Assembly: GCA_002401225.1 (NCBI GenBank)
Contig: NVSM01000016.1
Coordinates: 609 to 10,065 of the forward strand
Direction of reading: 5' to 3'
Length of the DNA stretch: 9,457 nucleotides
Source of the DNA: a bacterium
Lineage (GTDB): Bacteria; Planctomycetota; Phycisphaerae; Phycisphaerales; UBA1924
Shown: positions 1-6,575 of the stretch, one piece after another
Layout of the letters: each line of letters starts with the position of its first letter
How positions within the stretch are numbered: the stretch's first letter is position 1
Position numbers and translations under genes: made by a program
The notes under the pieces: model-generated
Databases searched by the model: none
What the model saw: the letters and a program-made list of their open reading frames with translations, nothing else
Told to the model about the DNA's origin: nothing

Positions 1-197
1 CGGACGAATGCTTCTTGAACAACCTCTTCGGCTTCGTTGTCATCACCAACGACTGCCCGGGCGAGTCGATAGAGCCTTTGGTTGTGGCGGCGCATCAACA
101 ACTCAAACGCCGATGTGTTTCCCTCTAACACATCAGCAATGACCTGCTCATCAGAGCAGGCACTTGGAATACCGGTGATGTCTCGATGCTTATGCAC
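1..197 (-). CDS. ECF-family RNA polymerase sigma factor, N-terminal part (cut by window edge)
   Basis: Only the first 65 codons are in the window; the gene runs off the left edge. The visible part is sigma-70 region 2: after a short acidic lead (SDEQVIADVLEGNTSAFELL) comes the MRRHNQRLYRLARAVVGD helix and then the DNEAEEVVQEAFVR segment, both hallmarks of ECF sigma factors, which direct core RNA polymerase to a small regulon, often in response to envelope or extracellular signals. An in-frame TAA at 216-218 limits the N-terminus, and GTG at 195-197 is the only start codon after it, so a GTG start is almost forced. An AGGAG ribosome site lies at 209-213, 11 nt upstream, a slightly long spacing. 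The gene follows the envelope ABC operon in the same direction after a 151-nt gap, which may hold its own promoter. No cognate anti-sigma factor is visible. The family call is firm; the ECF subgroup and regulon cannot be told. Confidence 0.9.
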   Translation of the reverse strand, partial: MHKHRDITGIPSACSDEQVIADVLEGNTSAFELLMRRHNQRLYRLARAVVGDDNEAEEVVQEAFV

Positions 198-348
198 TGT
201 TCTGGACGCTCCTGGTTAATTGATCTTGGGTACGGAGATCATAGCGTTGGGTGCTCGTTCTGGTCATGACACACCTATAGACCCACCACTATCGGATTGG
301 TGACACCGAATTTGCAACTATTTGCTTTTTTCTCAGATACCGGACGAT

Positions 349-1656
349 TCACTCCCCGAGCAACACAGCGACATCGTAATCACGGATTAGTTCGCCATGT
401 GCATCGAAGTAGGAAAACACATGGGTCTCAGAATCGACGATCAGGACATTGCCCGCATTCGTGATCCGCTGAAGGGTGTACGCCGGGTCGAAGGTCATGA
501 TCGGCTCGAAGCGTGCATCAATGATGACGAGTTCATCGCTCTGGTTTCGTACGCCGTAGAATGGGCCAACGGATTTATATTCGATTTTTTTAACCCATGA
601 AACATCAACCTCGACGAGCCGATCGGTTGTGTCCTCATCAGGATCAAGCATGATTTGGTAGGCTTTGAAGACCCGATGCCCCGCAGCACCGCCTGCCACA
701 CGATCATCACACATCAAGAAGTGTTCACTCGTGAGAAACACCGGTGCCATCCGGAATCCAAGCGTGGCGATCTGGCGAAAACTCGTACCGTCTTCCTTGT
801 AGATACTTCTCGGCTCGCCTTCCTTGGTGCCGAAGATAATCAACTCTTCATTGCTTGGCCACCGTTGAATCCCAAGGACTTCTTGCACCTTTGTATCGGT
901 GATGGGGTCATAGATCCACCGATGACCAACTTCCGTAGCGAGGACGAATCGCGGATGATCGAAGTTGCGTTGCTCAACATCAATACGAAAGAACGCGTTC
1001 TTCGAAGGCTTGTTCTTCTTGGTGATGATGCGTTGGAGCCGAGTTTTCGGCTCTTGAACAACCGGGATAGCGGTTGGGCCGACAAACCCGATGAGTTTTT
1101 GACCATGCAGTCGAAGCCCCAAATGGGATTGGATATCGGTGATCATTTCGAGTTTGTCATTGAGATAGAAAAACTTATCGTATTCGGTGCTCGAACGATC
1201 GACCATGTGATTGTCGCGCATCATCCCACCGGAAAGCCCACGATTCCGTTCACAGATTAGCCATCCATTTCCAATTTGATTGGGCACGAGGTCTGACTCA
1301 TACTCCAACCGGTAGTCGTGTTTGATGATGGTGCGCTTGGGGATTGCTCCAGCGTACAACATGGATGAGAGCACGAGGAGTTCGTCAGAATATGTCCGAA
1401 CCCATGTCTCTTGTGTGCGTTGCTCGATGATCTCGCCGGCTTCATTAATCACGACCCCAAACTGAGGCGGCTGTGAGAACTCGCCGCTGTTGCCGCACCC
1501 TACGAATGATTTGAATCTGGTGCCGTCGACCAACCACATGATATCTGTTGGTTTGTCGGCTGATTCATTGGACGCACCAAGCGACCACCCTGAACAGGCC
1601 GCCACAACGAGTCCGCAGAAGGCACGCAGCGAATGAGCTTTTCGTGTTCGTTTCAT
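349..1656 (-). CDS. Unrecognised exported protein or lipoprotein, possible beta-propeller fold (435 aa)
   Basis: I do not recognise the family. The ATG at 1656 gives a textbook export signal: basic KRTRK at residues 2-6, a hydrophobic stretch about 10-21, then either a lipobox-like VAAC with Cys21 as lipid anchor, or signal peptidase I cleavage after the SLGA near residue 28. A GTG 15 nt further upstream would only add MVWSC, so I chose the ATG; no strong ribosome site precedes either. The mature part is rich in short beta-like segments with recurring aromatic and Asp/Gly turns, for example RWIYDPITD, ELVIIDARFEPIMTFDP and HVFSYFDAHGELIRDYD, suggesting a propeller built from irregular blades; this is inference. 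It lies 63 nt after the permease gene on the same strand, so it is probably co-transcribed and may be the periplasmic partner of that ABC system. Coding is well supported by length and signal peptide; function is unknown. Confidence 0.85.
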   Translation of the reverse strand: MKRTRKAHSLRAFCGLVVAACSGWSLGASNESADKPTDIMWLVDGTRFKSFVGCGNSGEFSQPPQFGVVINEAGEIIEQRTQETWVRTYSDELLVLSSMLYAGAIPKRTIIKHDYRLEYESDLVPNQIGNGWLICERNRGLSGGMMRDNHMVDRSSTEYDKFFYLNDKLEMITDIQSHLGLRLHGQKLIGFVGPTAIPVVQEPKTRLQRIITKKNKPSKNAFFRIDVEQRNFDHPRFVLATEVGHRWIYDPITDTKVQEVLGIQRWPSNEELIIFGTKEGEPRSIYKEDGTSFRQIATLGFRMAPVFLTSEHFLMCDDRVAGGAAGHRVFKAYQIMLDPDEDTTDRLVEVDVSWVKKIEYKSVGPFYGVRNQSDELVIIDARFEPIMTFDPAYTLQRITNAGNVLIVDSETHVFSYFDAHGELIRDYDVAVLLGE

Positions 1657-1719
1657 ACAAGACCATACCACACCAATGCGTTTTCGGTTGTCACATTCGT
1701 GTCACAATCTTACGAATGC

Positions 1720-4473
1720 TTATTTACCACTCAGCAGTTCACGGATTGAACTGCGGTTGAGTTTGATCGCACTCGGGGCAGCTGCGGCGAGTGCCAAAAC
1801 GATCGTGACGCCCCACGCCAACGAGATGGCGCCCATTGGAAGCGTTGACGAGAGATCAATCCCGATCACCTGGCGGTTGATCTCGCGAGCAGCCCATGCG
1901 TTTTGAATTCCCAAAGCGGTGCCGAGGATGCAGGCGCAGATCGCGATGAGAATAGATTGGGCACAGATGAGCCGAACGAGTTGCCCGCGCGATGCGCCGA
2001 CAGCTCGCAGAACACCGAGTTCAAATCTTCGCGCGTTGATCTCGGCTACGATAAGATTGGCCACGCCAAAGCATGCGACAAGCATCGCACCGATCGCAAT
2101 CGTCGAAAGCACAACCATCGTTGACAGGAACACCGCTTCGATCTGTTCACGAATGACTCGCCCAGAACCAACATTCAAAACGCCCGCACCAATCAATGCC
2201 ATGCGCATCTCGGTGACAGCCTGTTCATCATCAATATCTTCACTCAGCTCAACCTGAATCAGCTGGGCGGTGCGCATACCAAAGTGCTTGATCATGTCAT
2301 CGCGCGAGCCAAAGACCGATCCGATCGCTTGATTCACAAAGTTATCGCCGAGATCAAAGTACTGAGAGACAAGTTCGAGCCCTGGCGAAGTCACGACGCC
2401 GACAATCTCAAACTGATGGGGTTCATCGCGAGCATCTTGACACTCGAATGTATCGCCGACCCCTAACCCACGCGCGACGAGAAACTCGCGAGCAACAATC
2501 ACGCACCCGCCCTCGTTGAGGCGTTGGTGCGCCGTCTCAAGATCGCCTTGCACAAACTCGAGCGTGGCCATCTCAAAAAACGAGTCGGGCTCGAAGCTGA
2601 TGAAGTTGGTTTTGTATGCCGACAGCCCCTCAACACCGAAGGCATCGGTCGCGACAGCAAGCATCGAGATCGCACTTGATTTCTCGACAAATGGAAGCTC
2701 ATCAAGAATGCCTTGGGCTTCTTCGGACAAGGGTAACCCATAGGCAAACGCATCGGGGAACTCGATTTTTTCGAGCCAGTCGTTGATCGCTGCCGAGCCG
2801 TTGGTCCAGATACCGATCATCATCGCCAGCCCGGTCATCAGTGCGCCCGCGGTAAATCCGTGTCGATAAGGTGTCGCAGCAATTGTTCTTCCAAGCAACG
2901 GGCCAGGAAGCCGAAGCACAAACGACAGCGGGCGAGCAAACACCTTGGCCACAACGATCATGAGCGGAACCGAGATAAGAAAATATCCGATCGCCATCAT
3001 CGGCGTCCCAACGAGCGCATGCAACCAGAAAAAAAGAGGCGATTCGGCGAGAAAAACAATGATCGAGATCATGATCATGATCCCGAAAAGCCCAACCCCT
3101 CCAACAAGGAGAATGCCCTTGGGTTTGTGTGGGGTTGCCAACTGGGTCATCGCCTGCAACGGCGAGAGCGACGCCGCCCGCCATGCCGGCCAAAGAGCAC
3201 CGACCAGCCCAGCGAAGAGGGCGCCCAAAACAGTGATCGTGATGTTGCCCGCCGGGATCACTAACCCTGCGCTCATTTGTTGATCAAATATCGTAGCGAG
3301 TGCCCACGCGAGCGCGACCCCGATAGGCACGCCAACAACCGCACCAAGCCCTGCGACAATACATCCAACCCAGAGTTGGGCGAACGCGAGCTGTCTTCTT
3401 CGCGCCCCCACCGCACGCAAAACCCCAAGGGTTCGCTGTTGTTCTGCGACGCCGGTGGTCATGCCAGTGGCAATAATGAACGCCGCAGAGAACATGGTCA
3501 CGACCATGATGATGATAAAGCCTAACCGAGTCGCCGCCATGTTGTTTTCTACGCCGCTAGTAATGCGTCCGGTTGTTTGAAGCATCACCCGAGGCAGCAA
3601 CTCGTCCTCGTGCAGCGAAACGAATGCCTCTGGATCGATGCCTTCAGCAAGCCCAACTTCGATGTCGGTCAGTCGATTCTTCTTTCGGTTCAGTTTGTCG
3701 AGTGTCTCGATGGTTGTGAATGCAATCGGCTTGCCACCAAGCGGCGCCGGTTCTGCGATTCCAACCACAGTCAGCGTTCGTTCTCTGCCAATAAGACGGG
3801 GAACCTTGAGCGAAGATCCTACACGAACACCGATGCCTTGATTGAGGGCGAGTGCTTGCTTTGCAGTGTCCACGCTCATCCCGGCGAACGGAAAATCTTT
3901 CTCGAAGTAAGCACCTGGGTCGGCAAGAGTGAGCCCCTGCGGGCCAGTCTTGGCATTTTCAATGTATGTCCAGCTCAGGCGTTGGGCAACACGCAGATCA
4001 ATCATGATCTCGTCGAGTGCTTTAGGATATCGCCCTTCAATGAGCTTGATCGGGCGAGCTTCAAACTCGTTCTCTGGGTCGACCCCATTGACGAATGCAT
4101 TGGTTGCATAACGAACAGGAGCCGCACGGTAAGAGCCATCTGATTGTTGAACATCAAGATCGAAGGTATCGAACTTAATCACCAAAGAAAGCGTACTTTG
4201 CAATCGTGGGAGTACCGTCTGCACACCTTCCCAAGACTCAACAACACCGACCACCTTGGCATTGATGGTATCGCCCGAAGCCGGACGCAACCGGACCTCC
4301 GCCGTCCCCACTTGCGTATCTATCTGCGCTTGGAATGCAGCATTGAGCGAAGCCATCGCGCAGGCAATCGAGGTGACCAAGACCACCGAGAGCGCAACGG
4401 CAGCACTCAACAAATAGAGCCTACTGAGTCGCGCTAAGCAGATGCTGCGTGCGAGTTGCAATGGTGCCCGCAT
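1720..4473 (-). CDS. FtsX/MacB-type ABC transporter permease, duplicated ten-helix form (917 aa)
   Basis: This is the membrane subunit of a type VII ABC system (LolCDE/MacB/YbbAP class), which couples cytoplasmic ATP hydrolysis to movements of periplasmic domains acting on lipids, lipoproteins or peptides. The start is ATG at 4473, with AGAAGGAG at 4480-4487 six nt before it; a longer reading adds an unlikely leader. Topology by eye: helix 1 at about 20-42; a large external domain at 43-316 (MacB periplasmic-like); helices near 317-340, 366-396, 409-432, 454-476, 486-510 and 540-558; a second external domain at about 559-780; and helices near 781-810, 835-856 and 879-900. The FtsX coupling motif occurs twice with an identical nonamer, LGVLRAVGA, at 349-357 and 819-827, showing two fused FtsX units. 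Ten helices and this length fit the YbbP-like group better than LolC/E (four helices, about 400 aa). The gene overlaps the ATPase gene by 53 nt, so translation is probably coupled. The substrate cannot be told. Confidence 0.93.
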   Translation of the reverse strand: MRAPLQLARSICLARLSRLYLLSAAVALSVVLVTSIACAMASLNAAFQAQIDTQVGTAEVRLRPASGDTINAKVVGVVESWEGVQTVLPRLQSTLSLVIKFDTFDLDVQQSDGSYRAAPVRYATNAFVNGVDPENEFEARPIKLIEGRYPKALDEIMIDLRVAQRLSWTYIENAKTGPQGLTLADPGAYFEKDFPFAGMSVDTAKQALALNQGIGVRVGSSLKVPRLIGRERTLTVVGIAEPAPLGGKPIAFTTIETLDKLNRKKNRLTDIEVGLAEGIDPEAFVSLHEDELLPRVMLQTTGRITSGVENNMAATRLGFIIIMVVTMFSAAFIIATGMTTGVAEQQRTLGVLRAVGARRRQLAFAQLWVGCIVAGLGAVVGVPIGVALAWALATIFDQQMSAGLVIPAGNITITVLGALFAGLVGALWPAWRAASLSPLQAMTQLATPHKPKGILLVGGVGLFGIMIMISIIVFLAESPLFFWLHALVGTPMMAIGYFLISVPLMIVVAKVFARPLSFVLRLPGPLLGRTIAATPYRHGFTAGALMTGLAMMIGIWTNGSAAINDWLEKIEFPDAFAYGLPLSEEAQGILDELPFVEKSSAISMLAVATDAFGVEGLSAYKTNFISFEPDSFFEMATLEFVQGDLETAHQRLNEGGCVIVAREFLVARGLGVGDTFECQDARDEPHQFEIVGVVTSPGLELVSQYFDLGDNFVNQAIGSVFGSRDDMIKHFGMRTAQLIQVELSEDIDDEQAVTEMRMALIGAGVLNVGSGRVIREQIEAVFLSTMVVLSTIAIGAMLVACFGVANLIVAEINARRFELGVLRAVGASRGQLVRLICAQSILIAICACILGTALGIQNAWAAREINRQVIGIDLSSTLPMGAISLAWGVTIVLALAAAAPSAIKLNRSSIRELLSGK

Positions 4474-5167
4474 CGAATGCTCCTTCTTCTGGTGCGTCGA
4501 TTGTCCCGACGATCTGACCATCGTTCATCACGAAGAGTCTTTGGCAATAGCTCGCAGCCACTGGCTCATGAGTAACCATAACAACCGTCACCTCTTGTTC
4601 TTTGGCGATTTGTTTGAGCATCGCCCAGACCATCTCGCTCGCGGTAGTGTCGAGATTACCAGTAGGTTCATCCGCAAAAATAACCGCCGGCTTATAAAGC
4701 AATGCCCGCGCGATCGCGACGCGCTGTTGCTCGCCCCCAGAGAGGGCTTCGGGGCGATGGGTGGTTCGATCACCAAGCCCGAGTAGTTCAAGCAACTCGT
4801 GCGAACGATTGACAAGTTCTTTGGATTGATCGCCAGCAAGCAGACCCGGCAACTGGACATTCTCCAATGCGGTCATCGTTGGAATCAAATTGAAGGCTTG
4901 GAAGATCACCCCGATGTCCTTACGCCGAAACATCGTCGCTTGGGCTTCGCTCATCGAGTGGATTGCTTTGCCAGAGACGATGATCTCGCCTTTGTCTGGT
5001 CGATCCATCGCGGAGAGCATGTGCAAGAGCGTAGATTTACCAGATCCTGATCGCCCCATGATGGCATAGAACCCCGGCGTATCGATGGTTAAGTCCACGC
5101 CTCGCAGTGCGTGGACTTTGCGTGTGCCTATGGCGAATGATTTGTGAACACCGATAGCATTGATCAT
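4421..5167 (-). CDS. ABC transporter ATP-binding protein, LolD/MacB/YbbA class (248 aa)
   Basis: This is the cytoplasmic ATPase that powers the permease encoded just downstream. All nucleotide-binding motifs are intact: Walker A GRSGSGKST at 38-46, Q-loop Gln90 within IGVIFQAFNLIP, signature LSGGEQQR at 142-149, Walker B VIFADEP at 162-168 followed by TGNLD, and switch His200 in VMVTHEP. The ENVQLP segment after the Q-loop and the FADEPTGNLD string are typical of the LolD/MacB/FtsE/YbbA group. The start at 5167 (MINAIGV) gives the usual length; the reading frame stays open to 5290, but that would add 41 residues unlike the family and run into gcvH. The start has no clear ribosome site; TATAAG lies close upstream on the minus strand, without a good -35. 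It begins 41 nt after the gcvH stop, and its last 53 nt overlap the permease gene. About 25 residues after the catalytic core (AGTIATRTQHLLSATQ) are not conserved family sequence as far as I can see. Confidence 0.95.
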   Translation of the reverse strand: MINAIGVHKSFAIGTRKVHALRGVDLTIDTPGFYAIMGRSGSGKSTLLHMLSAMDRPDKGEIIVSGKAIHSMSEAQATMFRRKDIGVIFQAFNLIPTMTALENVQLPGLLAGDQSKELVNRSHELLELLGLGDRTTHRPEALSGGEQQRVAIARALLYKPAVIFADEPTGNLDTTASEMVWAMLKQIAKEQEVTVVMVTHEPVAASYCQRLFVMNDGQIVGTIDAPEEGAFDAGTIATRTQHLLSATQ

Positions 5168-5208
5168 GGGAGTCTTATAGGGAAAGCACGCAATGGAGTT
5201 GCACGGTA

Positions 5209-5583
5209 TTAGAGCGTTGCGTCGTACGCTTCGGCGTCCATGCAGTTGCCCAATGTGCCCTGGTCTTCGATTCGGATTTTGATGAGCCATCCGTCGCCAT
5301 AGGGATCAGCGTTCACCATCTCTGGGTTGTCAGCAAGCGCGTCATTCACTTCGATAATCTCGCCACCAACAGGTGAGTAGATATCAGAGGTTGTTTTGAC
5401 GGATTCGACTTCGCCGACCGAGTCACCCGGATCGATCATGGTGCCGTCGGGTTGCATCTCGACGAAGGTAACATCAGTAAGTTGATCGACCGCAAAGGTA
5501 GTCAGCCCGATGGTGATGATTTCGCCATCGACCTTGAGCCATTCGTGAGACTCTGAATAGACGCGATCGGTTGGTGTGCTCAT
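5209..5583 (-). CDS. gcvH: Glycine cleavage system H protein (lipoyl carrier, 124 aa)
   Basis: GcvH is the small lipoylated shuttle of the glycine cleavage system. Its lipoyl arm carries the aminomethyl group from the P protein (decarboxylase) to the T protein and is then reoxidised by the L protein; in some bacteria it also hands octanoyl or lipoyl groups to other enzymes. The lipoylation site is plain: GEVESVKTTSDIYSPVGGEI with Lys63 as the modified residue. The N-terminal YSESHEWLKVDG, the middle ITIGLTTFAVDQLTDVTFVEMQ (bar one substitution as in many homologues), and the C-terminal NADPYGDGWLIKIRI are all canonical, and the length is normal. ATG at 5583 has CAGGAG at 5592-5597, eight nt upstream. 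No gcvT, gcvP or lipoylation gene lies in the window; its downstream neighbours form an ABC system for the envelope, so operon membership here seems positional rather than metabolic. An inverted repeat sits 25 nt before the start codon. Confidence 0.97.
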   Translation of the reverse strand: MSTPTDRVYSESHEWLKVDGEIITIGLTTFAVDQLTDVTFVEMQPDGTMIDPGDSVGEVESVKTTSDIYSPVGGEIIEVNDALADNPEMVNADPYGDGWLIKIRIEDQGTLGNCMDAEAYDATL

Positions 5584-5608
5584 TATGGATGCTCCTGAAA
5601 ATCTACTG

Positions 5609-5634
5609 CTTGGTATACCAACTCGTATACCAAG
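5609..5634. promoter_or_regulatory. Perfect 10-bp inverted repeat upstream of gcvH (candidate operator or leader hairpin)
   Basis: The arms CTTGGTATAC (5609-5618) and GTATACCAAG (5625-5634) are exact reverse complements separated by six bases. The left part also contains the 12-bp perfect palindrome TTGGTATACCAA (5610-5621), and TATACCAA recurs 12 bp apart. It ends 25 nt before the gcvH ATG, just outside the ribosome site. It could be a dimer-binding operator over the gcvH promoter (TGGTATAC resembles an extended -10) or a hairpin in the mRNA leader with loop GAGTTG. No run of T follows, so it is not an intrinsic terminator. What binds it is unknown. Confidence 0.55.
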
Positions 5635-5942
5635 ATTTCCTATCGAGATTGGCGTGTTGTAAGGCTCGATGGTAGCGTGAAAGCACGACGAGGCAACCCA
5701 TCAGCACACATGGAGCGATGCACACGAACGAACCCCTCACAACGGTTTGCTTCGTATCTTTGAAAAGATCACAACTGCCAATCCTGCGCCCGCTGCGCAT
5801 AATTCTCGCGCGATCATGGGTCCGAGTGTGTTATCCGCTCCTCGTGTGCGCACAAACCTCCCGATATCGAGCAAGCACACGGGAGAAGGCAAGGCTGCCG
5901 ACTCATTGCGTGTGCGAGCAAACGAGTATGGAGACTCAACAG
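5635..5942. other. Rest of the divergent intergenic spacer between gcvH and the small plus-strand gene
   Basis: Together with 5584-5634 this makes a 359-nt divergent spacer that should hold the promoters of both flanking genes; I find no convincing -35/-10 pair. I checked the minus strand for a glycine riboswitch, as often precedes gcv genes, and see none of its conserved blocks. On the minus strand a short frame ending at 5603 could encode about 40 residues from a GTG at 5725, with one hydrophobic segment (CIAPCVLMGCLVVLS), but support is weak. No tRNA, repeat array or terminator is visible. Confidence 0.4.
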
Positions 5943-6230
5943 ATGACCGACCTCTTTTCATGGACAAAGTCCATCAACACCAAATCCGCTGACAAAAACA
6001 GAGATCTCCCGTCGGCCCCGCCTATCAAGCTCTCACGCACCCAGGTGGTCGATCAGATCATCTCCATCAATACCTCAGCAACCGCTGAATATCTCGAGCA
6101 GTTCGAGCAAAAATCGCTTGATACCTATCTCGATCACCTCATTGCTGTCCAACAACCCCGAGGGGCACACGCTCGATGGGATCGCCCCGGCGACACCCCG
6201 GCGATGATGTCCCGCCGACGCGTTGTATAA
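5943..6230 (+). CDS. Small protein of unknown function (95 aa)
   Basis: I do not recognise the family. I chose ATG at 5943 because GGAG at 5930-5933 lies nine nt upstream; an in-frame ATG at 5928 would add METQQ but lacks a ribosome site, and the frame stays open further upstream without protein-like sequence. The product is soluble-looking: a polar lead (about 1-28), a predicted helical middle (TQVVDQIISINTSATAEYLE and the following EQKSLDTYLDHLIAVQQ, about 32-70) and a basic, Pro/Gly-rich tail with PRG, RWDRPGDTPAM and SRRR. No signal peptide, membrane segment or Cys pair is present. The mix of amphipathic helices and a defined tail motif looks like a constrained protein rather than random translation. 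It stands alone, in divergent orientation to gcvH, and ends 60 nt before a strong terminator, so it probably forms its own transcript. Confidence 0.7.
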   Translation: MTDLFSWTKSINTKSADKNRDLPSAPPIKLSRTQVVDQIISINTSATAEYLEQFEQKSLDTYLDHLIAVQQPRGAHARWDRPGDTPAMMSRRRVV

Positions 6231-6267
6231 GAAGGTACTCAAAAAATATCAAACCGAGCCATTCTGT

Positions 6268-6285
6268 AGAGATATCAGTATCTCT
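6268..6285 (+). other. Small hairpin just ahead of the terminator
   Basis: AGAGATA (6268-6274) pairs exactly with TATCTCT (6279-6285) around the loop TCAG. It stands five bases before the terminator hairpin, so the transcript of the 95-aa gene would end in two hairpins. It may stabilise the 3' end; it has no T run of its own. Confidence 0.45.
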
Positions 6286-6289
6286 CTCC

Positions 6290-6330
6290 TGTTGGGCGGG
6301 CCTGTGGTGGGGCCCGCCCAACACTTTTTT
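6290..6330 (+). terminator. Rho-independent terminator with 13-bp stem
   Basis: TGTTGGGCGGGCC (6290-6302) pairs perfectly with GGCCCGCCCAACA (6311-6323) around an eight-base loop, and six T follow at 6325-6330 after a single C. This is a textbook intrinsic terminator in the plus direction, ending the transcript of the small gene at 5943-6230 and insulating the lipoprotein cluster downstream. On the minus strand there is no matching T run, so it should act in one direction only. Confidence 0.93.
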
Positions 6331-6410
6331 GTGCCAATTCCATTTATAAGTCCCTGCGGGGTTATCTCCCTTCAAGATTTTGACCCTCCCCGTCCGATAA
6401 AGGATTTTAC

Positions 6411-6575
6411 ATGGGTGATGTTTGTCGTGGATCGGAGATCCGCATGCACCACCTGTTGCGAGCCGAGCTCAAGATTGAGCATTCATCGGCATATGCAATG
6501 ACAGGACGAACGGGCGGAGCCCGACGCCCAAAAAACGAGACCACCACACGCTCAAAGCAGAGGCTCACAAGATGA
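6411..6575 (+). CDS. Small basic ORF (54 aa) overlapping the lipoprotein start by ATGA
   Basis: This frame opens with ATG at 6411 preceded by AAAGGA (6399-6404), six nt away, a good ribosome site. It ends with TGA at 6573-6575, which overlaps the ATG of the next gene at 6572 as ATGA, the classic arrangement for translational coupling. The product is 54 residues, strongly basic in its second half (RTGGARRPKN and TTTRSKQRLTR), with no signal peptide or membrane helix. I recognise no family. It could be a real small protein, or an upstream leader ORF whose translation controls the lipoprotein gene, for example by opening the hairpins inside it. The ribosome site and stop-start overlap are direct evidence; expression and function are inference, and chance remains possible at this length. 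Confidence 0.5.
   Translation: MGDVCRGSEIRMHHLLRAELKIEHSSAYAMTGRTGGARRPKNETTTRSKQRLTR
6429..6441 (+). promoter_or_regulatory. Short hairpin with GGA loop (possible CsrA-type site)
   Basis: GGATC (6429-6433) pairs with GATCC (6437-6441) around the three-base loop GGA. A GGA exposed in a small hairpin loop is the core of the RNA site bound by CsrA/RsmA. It lies in the leader of the PD40 lipoprotein gene, inside the small coupled ORF. The fold is seen; the binder is inference. Confidence 0.25.
6467..6480. repeat. Short palindrome in the lipoprotein leader
   Basis: GCTCAA and TTGAGC are exact reverse complements separated by GA (6467-6480). It lies between the two GGA-loop hairpins. It could be part of a leader RNA fold or a protein-binding palindrome; the two-base gap is too tight for a simple RNA hairpin without opening a pair or two. 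Confidence 0.25.
6511..6523 (+). promoter_or_regulatory. Second short hairpin with GGA loop
   Basis: CGGGC (6511-6515) pairs with GCCCG (6519-6523), again around a GGA loop, 48 nt before the lipoprotein ATG. An alternative pairing GGGCG with CGCCC (6512-6529) would compete. Two GGA-loop hairpins about 80 nt apart fit the spacing over which a CsrA dimer can bridge sites, but no such regulator is in the window. Confidence 0.25.

Noticed and set aside
318..333. T-rich run as a terminator
   Set aside because: The T run is on the plus strand, where no gene ends, and no stem precedes it; for the minus-strand genes it reads as A.
655..1260. 201-codon plus-strand frame
   Set aside because: It lies wholly opposite the exported-protein gene, whose signal peptide and length support the minus strand; its own product has no protein-like pattern or ribosome site.
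2860..4143. Several plus-strand frames of 100-190 codons
   Set aside because: All are antisense to the permease, with Arg/Pro/Ser-rich products typical of shadow frames.
5168..5290. Longer start for the ABC ATPase
   Set aside because: It would overlap gcvH by 82 nt and add 41 residues that do not resemble the family; the conserved part begins right after the ATG at 5167.
5584..5800. Glycine riboswitch before gcvH
   Set aside because: None of the conserved glycine-aptamer blocks could be found on the minus strand.
6345..6350. TATAAG as -10 of the lipoprotein cluster
   Set aside because: No acceptable -35 at 16-18 nt spacing; the position falls over the terminator T run. Left as unproven.
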